This document shows positions 8,467 through 12,465 of a stretch of 12,465 nucleotides of DNA, one piece after another. Source of the DNA: Rickettsiaceae bacterium (lineage in GTDB: Bacteria; Pseudomonadota; Alphaproteobacteria; Rickettsiales; Rickettsiaceae). Location: contig JANQTT010000087.1 in NCBI GenBank assembly GCA_030731565.1, positions 1-12,465 on the forward strand, written 5' to 3'. Made by a program: the position numbers and the translations under genes. Within the stretch, counting starts at the first letter, position 1. Each line of letters begins with the position of its first letter. The notes under the pieces were generated by a model, which did not search any database, was not told where the DNA came from, and was given only the letters and a program-made list of their open reading frames with translations.

Positions 8467-8555
8467 TGGTGCGGCCGAGAAGATTTGAACTTCCACTCCC
8501 AAAATAGGGAACAACGACCTCAACGTTGCGCGTCTACCAATTCCGCCACGGCCGC
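8467..8555 (-). tRNA. tRNA-Leu(GAG), CCA encoded
   Basis: Type II tRNA of 86 bases plus a genomic CCA (8467-8469). Acceptor stem GCGGCCG/CGGCCGC pairs fully, discriminator is A. The D region GTGGCGGAATTGGTAGACGC is typical of leucine tRNA. The anticodon stem CAACG/CGTTG frames the loop TTGAGGT, giving anticodon GAG, which reads CUC and CUU. The long variable arm has TCCC/GGGA pairing, and the T loop is TTCAAAT. It lies alone between vapBC and mgtE. Confidence 0.96.
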
Positions 8556-8572
8556 ATAGAAAAACAAATCAC

Positions 8573-8601
8573 TTTATACCAAATTTGGTTTGAATAAGCA
8601 A
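8573..8601 (-). promoter_or_regulatory. Putative promoter of tRNA-Leu
   Basis: Minus-strand TTGCTT (8596-8601) and TATAAA (8573-8578) are 17 bp apart, placing the start of transcription about 10 bases ahead of the tRNA. The spacer and the base next to the -10 form a perfect 12-bp palindrome ACCAAATTTGGT (8578-8589), which could be chance or a binding site. Confidence 0.45.
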
Positions 8602-8620
8602 CGGATTTAGTAAAATCCGT
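8601..8620. repeat. Perfect 8-bp hairpin after vapC
   Basis: ACGGATTT, a 4-base loop AGTA, then AAATCCGT. It lies 38 bp after the vapC stop and just upstream of the tRNA promoter. No T tract follows on either strand, so it is not a classic intrinsic terminator, but it could protect or end the vapBC mRNA. Confidence 0.5.
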
Positions 8621-8657
8621 TAGGTTTTGCTGTAACTATTCGCAGTGCTTTATTTTG

Positions 8658-9020
8658 CTAAATATAATAAGGAATTTTGATATCAGCTGACTGTATAGAG
8701 AAGTCTTTAATGTTTCTAGTTATAAGCAGACTATTTTTGTATTTAGCTGTTGCCCATATTATGGCATCGGGCAGTTTAATCTTATTCTTTTTTCTAATTT
8801 CTACTGCTATTTCAGCAATGTCTTCATTCAAAGGAATAATAATAAAGTTATCTAAAAAATCTCTAATAATCTCTTCGTTATCTTCTGTTGTGCCTATTAG
8901 AACTTCCATTTTAGTTATTATACTAATTTGAGGTGAATTATACTGTTTAAGCTCTATCTTAGCCTGTTCATAACCCATTAAATAGTCTATTAGAATATTA
9001 GTATCAAAGATAGCTTGCAT
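8658..9020 (-). CDS. vapC: PIN-domain toxin, VapC type
   Basis: Predicted Mg2+-dependent ribonuclease of a type II toxin-antitoxin pair; VapC enzymes commonly cut tRNA or rRNA. The 120 residues show a full PIN domain with all four acidic residues: Asp6 in IFDTNILIDYL, Glu39 in KMEVLIG, Asp85 in KLPDAIIWATA and Asp106 in TRNIKDF. I chose the ATG at 9020, because it follows the antitoxin stop as TAATG and gives the usual MxxIFDTNILIDY beginning. An ATG three codons upstream (9029) is possible and would overlap the antitoxin by 10 bases. The gene is intact, with no missing active-site residue. The RNA target is unknown. Confidence 0.9.
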   Translation of the reverse strand: MQAIFDTNILIDYLMGYEQAKIELKQYNSPQISIITKMEVLIGTTEDNEEIIRDFLDNFIIIPLNEDIAEIAVEIRKKNKIKLPDAIIWATAKYKNSLLITRNIKDFSIQSADIKIPYYI

Positions 9021-9244
9021 TATTCCCATTCGCTACGAAGTTGTTTTTGATAGGTTAGACTATCTATTTTTTTATCCTTCCACACGCCGAATGAATTTCG
9101 ATATGATTTTTTTAACTTAGAATATTCTGTAATATAATTAGTAAGCGCTTGCCTTATAATTTCTGCCCTAGAGATTTTTTTCTTTTTCGAGAGTTGATTT
9201 AGAATCTTTATATCTTTGTCTGGAATGTCAATTATAGTTCTCAT
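9020..9244 (-). CDS. vapB: Ribbon-helix-helix antitoxin, VapB type
   Basis: A 74-residue basic protein immediately ahead of, and overlapping by one base, the PIN toxin. Residues 2-8 (RTIIDIP) fit the DNA-contacting beta strand of CopG/Arc-type repressors, followed by two helices (about 9-22 and 24-40, KISRAEIIRQALTNYI). The C-terminal half (SFGVWKDKKIDSLTYQKQLRSEWE) would be the toxin-binding tail; the SFGVWKD segment resembles antitoxins paired with PIN toxins. It should neutralise the toxin and repress its own promoter through the repeats just upstream. No clear Shine-Dalgarno is seen before the ATG at 9244. Confidence 0.87.
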   Translation of the reverse strand: MRTIIDIPDKDIKILNQLSKKKKISRAEIIRQALTNYITEYSKLKKSYRNSFGVWKDKKIDSLTYQKQLRSEWE

Positions 9245-9250
9245 TGCTAG

Positions 9251-9284
9251 TAATCATATTTGTTATCATTATCTGATATCATTA
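9251..9284 (-). promoter_or_regulatory. Candidate autoregulatory operator of vapBC
   Basis: On the minus strand TAATGATA occurs at 9277-9284 and again at 9264-9271 (13 bp apart), followed by a third ATGAT 12 bp further on (9253-9257). The first copy overlaps the -10 box. Spaced short direct repeats over the promoter are what ribbon-helix-helix repressors often bind; binding is inferred. Confidence 0.5.
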
Positions 9285-9308
9285 TATTATTTTTATTATA
9301 TTTTTCAA
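9281..9308 (-). promoter_or_regulatory. Sigma70-type promoter of vapBC
   Basis: Minus-strand TTGAAA (9303-9308, 5 of 6) and a perfect TATAAT (9281-9286) with a 16-bp spacer, about 37 bp ahead of the vapB ATG. It is the best promoter in the window and shows that vapBC has its own transcript, separate from def-fmt upstream. Confidence 0.65.
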
Positions 9309-9350
9309 GCAATTTTCAGAAATTATTGAATTAGGCGCGGCTGGCAGTGC

Positions 9351-10268
9351 CTATATAATTGAGCCTACGGTGATGTCGTTATTACCATTTAAATAAGCTT
9401 TAGCAGACATTTGAGGTTTTCCTTCTGGTTTAACAGATTTAATATGTAGAATACCTTTTGCGCAGGCGATATCAAAAGATTTATTTAGGATCTGACCAAT
9501 TTTGAAAGAGTGGTCAATATTTGAATATTCTGTTTCTAAAATTTTTATTTTTTTATTTTTAAATTCAAAAAAGACTCCGGGCCAAGGGTTCATACCCCGC
9601 ACCATACAATCTATTTTAAAAGCAGAATCATTCCAATTTATTAGACTCTCTTCTTTTGTTAACTTATGAGCGTAAGTTACACCTGCATCGGATTGCTTGA
9701 TTCGCGGTAGTGTTTCAATATTATTTAAAGTTTTTAGTAATAACTTAGCGCCAATTTGGGCACACTTATCATGCAGTTCTTGAAGGGTGATTCTTGGGCC
9801 TAGAGCAAAATTTTCTTGTAAAATTATATCGCCGGTATCTAGTCCTTCGTCCATCTGCATAATACATACGGCTGTTTCTTTTTCGCCTTCAATGATTGTC
9901 CTTTGTAATGGAGCGGCTCCTCTATACTTAGGTAGTTTTGATGGGTGAATGTTTAGGCAGCCATATTTTTTTGATTCAAGGATATTTTTAGGTATTATAA
10001 AGCCATAAGCAACAACTACTATAATATCCGCCGAAATGGAATCAATTAATTCAAATGACTCATTCTTCCTTAGAGTAGATGGAGTATAAACAGGAATTTT
10101 ATAAAGATCAGCTAATTCATGTACTGGTGATTTAGCGATTTTCATACCTCTGCCTTTGGATTTTGGCCTTTGTGAAAAAACAGCAACAACATTGTGCTCT
10201 TTCAAAGAAATTAAATTTTGGAGTGAAGGAACAGCAAAATCAGGAGTTCCCATGAAAATAACATTCAC
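9351..10268 (-). CDS. fmt: Methionyl-tRNA formyltransferase
   Basis: Transfers a formyl group from 10-formyl-THF to initiator Met-tRNA, cytoplasmic. From GTG at 10268 it has 305 residues (E. coli enzyme 315). The N-terminus then reads MNVIFMGTPDFAVPSL, the standard family beginning. Catalytic residues are visible: Asn106 and His108 in LNIHPSKLPKYRGAAP and Asp144 in EGLDTGDI. The C-terminal domain (about 200-305, NPWPGVFFEF near 230) is the tRNA-binding part. An upstream in-frame GTG at 10289 exists, but AGGGA lies 8 bases before 10268 and the homology starts there. def is upstream, and a 78-bp palindrome-ended element sits between the two genes. Confidence 0.96.
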   Translation of the reverse strand: MNVIFMGTPDFAVPSLQNLISLKEHNVVAVFSQRPKSKGRGMKIAKSPVHELADLYKIPVYTPSTLRKNESFELIDSISADIIVVVAYGFIIPKNILESKKYGCLNIHPSKLPKYRGAAPLQRTIIEGEKETAVCIMQMDEGLDTGDIILQENFALGPRITLQELHDKCAQIGAKLLLKTLNNIETLPRIKQSDAGVTYAHKLTKEESLINWNDSAFKIDCMVRGMNPWPGVFFEFKNKKIKILETEYSNIDHSFKIGQILNKSFDIACAKGILHIKSVKPEGKPQMSAKAYLNGNNDITVGSII

Positions 10269-10330
10269 CAATTTTATCCCTATAGTCACAAGATTGTAAT
10301 AAATTTTTAAGCTATATATAGTAAACTACA

Positions 10331-10408
10331 TTGAACTTGGTGCGTCGTTACTCCTCGCTCACCTACCAGTATATAGGCTTCGTTCCTTGCGCCTAGCACT
10401 AAGTCCAA
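10331..10408. repeat. 78-bp intergenic element with inverted ends between def and fmt
   Basis: TTGAACTTGGTGC (10331-10343) pairs with GCACTAAGTCCAA (10396-10408) at 11 of 13 positions. The interior is richer in G+C than the surrounding spacer, with a TATATA centre, and has no coding frame. It lies between two genes expected to be co-transcribed, so its RNA would fold into a stem in the def-fmt message. It resembles the small palindromic repeats scattered in Rickettsiales spacers; genome copy number cannot be judged here. Confidence 0.6.
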
Positions 10409-10417
10409 ATTGAATAA

Positions 10418-10942
10418 CTATAATACTTTTTTAGTTTTCGCTAATTTTCTAAGCACAACACTTTTCTTTAATTTCGATAGATAATCGAAAGTCAGCTTGC
10501 CGTCTAAATGGTCGATTTCGTGCTGAAGAGCGCGGGCAAGCCATCCGCCGGTTTCTATTTCCTGAGCTTCGTTATGATAATTTAAGAACCTAACCTTTAT
10601 TTTCTCAGGCCTTGTTACCGAAATCCTTTGGCCCGGAACAGATAAACAACCTTCTTCAGCTTCCACCATTTCCTCAGATGTTTCTAATATTTCTGGATTT
10701 GCCAAAAAAAGCGGGTAAAAACCTTTAGGCCTTTCGTTATCGTCGTCGTCTTTCAAATCCAGCACTATGATTCTCTGAAGCACGCCTACTTGATTTGCAG
10801 CAAGGCCTACACCGTGATCAGCATACATAGTTTCAAGCATATCATCCATAAATTTTCGAACGTTGTCATTCACTGCATCAACCGGTTTTGCCTTAGTACT
10901 CAGCCTTGGGTCTGGTGCTGTTAAAACTTCAAGCTTGCTCAT
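10418..10942 (-). CDS. def: Peptide deformylase
   Basis: Removes the formyl group from nascent N-terminal methionine; metallohydrolase acting at the ribosome exit. The 174 residues contain all three motifs: GVGLAANQ (44-51), EGCLS (97-101, metal ligand Cys99) and HEIDH (141-145, both His ligands and catalytic Glu142). An acidic insertion DDDDNERPKG near 65-74 lies in the loop between motifs 1 and 2, where family members vary. The C-terminal tail is basic. GAG 6 bases upstream serves the ATG at 10942. def is first of the def-fmt pair, which together install and remove the formyl group. Confidence 0.97.
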   Translation of the reverse strand: MSKLEVLTAPDPRLSTKAKPVDAVNDNVRKFMDDMLETMYADHGVGLAANQVGVLQRIIVLDLKDDDDNERPKGFYPLFLANPEILETSEEMVEAEEGCLSVPGQRISVTRPEKIKVRFLNYHNEAQEIETGGWLARALQHEIDHLDGKLTFDYLSKLKKSVVLRKLAKTKKVL

Positions 10943-10978
10943 TATCTACTCGTGAATTTAGCTATTTAATTAACTAAG

Positions 10979-11007
10979 AATATAACATAAATCTTATGTA
11001 GGGTAAA
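10979..11007 (-). promoter_or_regulatory. Putative def-fmt promoter with palindromes
   Basis: Minus-strand TTTACC (11002-11007) and TATATT (10979-10984) are 17 bp apart, about 37 bp ahead of the def ATG. The spacer holds a perfect 6-bp-arm palindrome (ACATAA at 10985-10990 with TTATGT at 10994-10999). An imperfect palindrome (11003-11020) covers the -35. These could be operator sites or chance in AT-rich DNA. Confidence 0.4.
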
Positions 11008-11052
11008 GCATAGCTTTTACAATGCAGGCAATAATGAGATGAAAAATATCGT

Positions 11053-11456
11053 TAATTCAATATAATTTACCAGCATCACCTAAACTTCTCGTATCCCTGA
11101 AGCTCTTCCCTCGATCATCACCAACTATATTTTAAGGCTTGCAAAAACGCTACGCTTCCTTCATTAGGCTTTTCTCTAGTACCAGCACCCATAAACTTTT
11201 GTACAAACGGAATAAAATTAATATCTGGATTCTCCTGATATTCTAGTAAACTATGATGAGTTGCTCTACGCTTTACAAGCTCATAAGGATGAAATTCAAT
11301 AGCAAGCATAACTTTGCCATTTGTACCCCATTTGCTTCCTGTTTCTTGATTTATTGCAATATGCCATGGACTGTTTTTAATTTGTACTAATTGTGATAAA
11401 GCTATAATGGCAGTGGCCTTAAGATTATCATTAACGCCTAATTCAACTTAATTTAC
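11053..11456. repeat. Imperfect 18-bp direct repeats flanking the muramidase-like remnant
   Basis: TAATTCAATATAATTTAC (11053-11070) and TAATTCAACTTAATTTAC (11439-11456) match at 16 of 18 positions, in the same orientation, 386 bp apart. The right copy contains the stop codon of the repeat gene. They could mark an insertion or a duplicated gene end; AT-rich chance similarity is not excluded. Confidence 0.4.
11118..11447 (-). pseudogene. Remnant resembling an N-acetylmuramidase domain
   Basis: An open stretch of 109 codons without any ATG, GTG or TTG in its first 46 codons; the first ATG (11309) falls in mid-domain. The order of motifs resembles the N-acetylmuramidase (phage-endolysin-like) family: LGVNDNLKATAIIAL, then INQETGSKWGTNGK with a Glu in the place of the catalytic VESGG-type Glu, then IEFHPYELVKR in place of the FExHxFYR segment, then NPDIN, and finally ALKYSW where the family has a conserved SWGxxQ. 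A double stop TGA TGA cuts the frame exactly at that SW. It is thus truncated at both ends. It lies in the same frame as the repeat gene upstream, separated only by that gene's TAA. The assignment is from remembered motifs, moderate confidence; that it is not an intact gene is surer. Confidence 0.5.
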
Positions 11457-12465
11457 TAAACAACATCGCCGATATTTTTTGCAATTTCCACAAAGTTTAT
11501 GACAAACTCCCCCAAGCAGAGAAAAGTATACTTGTGCGCCATTATTATCATAGCCAAAGGGATATATTGCTGTTTTCATCTCAGGTTCATCTGTTTCTCT
11601 GCATATTCTTTCTTCTCTCAATAGCATTAAGGTATTATAATAAGGTGTTACCAAAGCGGCATTATCTAGTTTGGTTAAATTAGGTGTTTTATCTCTAATT
11701 GGCGAATTAAATCTACTTAATAATTCTGCTGCTATCTCATCGGCATTTAGATTATTTGCATCTTCTGTATTTTTAGTTTTTCTGCTGAAGGCAGCAAATT
11801 CGGGTATTATAGATAAGTTTTTAATTTTAGGAGTATGGGTTTCAATTATTGGTGGTAGGATTTCTACTTTTAGTTTTTGTCCGTTTTGTGTTAGTGCTGT
11901 TATATCATGCCTAGTTACCGCTGATACTTCAATTGTTGTTGCTGTTTTCGGCGCTATTATTACGTCTTCTTCTATTAGTACTTCTGCTTCGACCATTATC
12001 CAGTCATCAACTATTGGTGCTGTTGGTGTACTAGCTGGTAATGGCCCTGCTGTTGCTTGTTGAACTATTGGTGGCGGAGGAACTACCGTTACCGGAGTAA
12101 CTATCGGAGGAGTTATTGCTTGTGCCATTTGCTGGATCACCGCATAATGAACTGGTGCTTGTGCCATTTGCTGAATCACCGCATAATGAACTGGTGCTTG
12201 TACCACTTGCTGGATCACCGCATACTGAGCTGGCGCTTGTGCCACTTGTTGGATCACCGCATACTGAACTGGTGCTTGTGCCATTTGCTGGATCACCGCA
12301 TACTGAACTGGCACTTGTGCCATTTGCTGGATCACTACTTGTTGAACTATTGGTGGCGGAGGAACTACCGTTACCGGAGTAACTATCGGAGGAGTTATTG
12401 CTTGTGCCATTTGCTGGATCACCGCATAATGAACTGGTGCTTGTGCCATTTGCTGAATCACCGCA
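11448..12465 (-). CDS. Pro/Gln-rich tandem-repeat protein, C-terminal part (5' end beyond window)
   Basis: The frame is open from the window edge, so the true start lies outside; the GTG at 12461 is inside a repeat. About 140 residues are built of 13-residue units like VIQQMAQAPVHYA, interrupted twice by a block AITPPIVTPVTVVPPPPIVQQ. A non-repeat region of about 200 residues follows, starting with an acidic, valine/isoleucine-rich part (DDWIMVEAEVLIEEDVIIAP), then a helical part, and ends with a Cys cluster, CHKLCGNCKKYRRCCLVN (five Cys in 15 residues), that could bind a metal or form disulfides. I recognise no domain and assign no function. Such repeat proteins in intracellular bacteria are often surface or secreted effectors, but no signal can be seen here. 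The repeat DNA is visibly richer in G+C than its surroundings. The muramidase-like remnant follows in frame. Confidence 0.75.
   Translation of the reverse strand, partial: AVIQQMAQAPVHYAVIQQMAQAITPPIVTPVTVVPPPPIVQQVVIQQMAQVPVQYAVIQQMAQAPVQYAVIQQVAQAPAQYAVIQQVVQAPVHYAVIQQMAQAPVHYAVIQQMAQAITPPIVTPVTVVPPPPIVQQATAGPLPASTPTAPIVDDWIMVEAEVLIEEDVIIAPKTATTIEVSAVTRHDITALTQNGQKLKVEILPPIIETHTPKIKNLSIIPEFAAFSRKTKNTEDANNLNADEIAAELLSRFNSPIRDKTPNLTKLDNAALVTPYYNTLMLLREERICRETDEPEMKTAIYPFGYDNNGAQVYFSLLGGVCHKLCGNCKKYRRCCLVN
12056..12183. repeat. 128-bp perfect direct repeat, first copy (second at 12338-12465)
   Basis: The segment is identical to 12338-12465, 282 bp away, and the match runs to the window end so its full length is unknown. 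It covers the proline-rich AITPP block and adjoining 39-bp units. The 282-bp offset is 94 codons, so the duplication keeps frame. Confidence 0.93.
12119..12336 (-). repeat. 39-bp tandem repeats inside the repeat gene
   Basis: Five full 39-bp units at 12119-12157, 12158-12196, 12197-12235, 12236-12274 and 12275-12313, plus a partial sixth, each coding 13 residues of type VIQQ(M/V)(A/V)QAP(V/A)(H/Q)YA. Units differ by a few bases, mostly in the codons for M/V and H/Q. The same array begins again at the window edge. Confidence 0.92.

Noticed and set aside
8601..8620. Hairpin as terminator of vapBC
   Set aside because: No T tract on either side, so not called as an intrinsic terminator.
12116..12382. 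Open plus-strand frame through the tandem repeats (LVPFAGSPHNELV type units)
   Set aside because: 39-bp units are a multiple of three, so any frame without stops in one unit stays open throughout; it has no support outside the repeats and lies opposite the coding strand.
12056..12465. CRISPR-like array
   Set aside because: Repeats are contiguous, in frame and lack unique spacers; they are coding tandem repeats.

Overview
This AT-rich window reads as a housekeeping stretch of a reduced alphaproteobacterial genome, most likely an obligate intracellular Rickettsiales bacterium. The order is inferred from the TruB motif [16 protein letters not shown], a ProP-type transporter, adjacent def and fmt, long AT-rich spacers with palindromic repeats, and decayed gene pieces. 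The family within the order cannot be fixed from sequence alone. Every gene I can support, including the tRNA, lies on the minus strand, so transcription runs from high to low coordinates.

Layout in transcription order. At 12465-11118 is the 3' part of a Pro/Gln-rich repeat protein with a Cys cluster at its C-terminus. It is followed in the same frame, after a single TAA, by a start-less remnant that resembles an N-acetylmuramidase domain. At 10942-9351 are def and fmt, the formyl-methionine initiation pair, separated by a 78-bp element with inverted ends. At 9244-8658 is a VapBC-type toxin-antitoxin pair with a good promoter and spaced repeats over it. At 8555-8467 is tRNA-Leu(GAG) with encoded CCA. 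At 8362-4856 are three membrane transporters: MgtE, a LysE/RhtB exporter and a ProP-like MFS symporter. At 4863-3030 are queH, truB and rpsO, tightly packed and ending in a strong terminator. At 2647-389 is pnp, alone, with its own terminator. At 175-14 is a 53-codon ORF with a signal peptide.

Functionally most of the window is translation and RNA metabolism: tRNA modification (QueH, TruB), ribosome (S15), RNA decay (PNPase), initiator processing (Fmt, Def) and a tRNA. The transporters fit a bacterium that lives on host metabolites and ions.

The points most worth a second look are these. truB has no ATG, GTG or TTG ahead of its catalytic motif, so it must start at ATA or ATT. A 282-bp (94-codon) module in the repeat gene is duplicated with no mismatch over 128 bp. 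The muramidase-like remnant is in frame behind the repeat gene and flanked by imperfect direct repeats.
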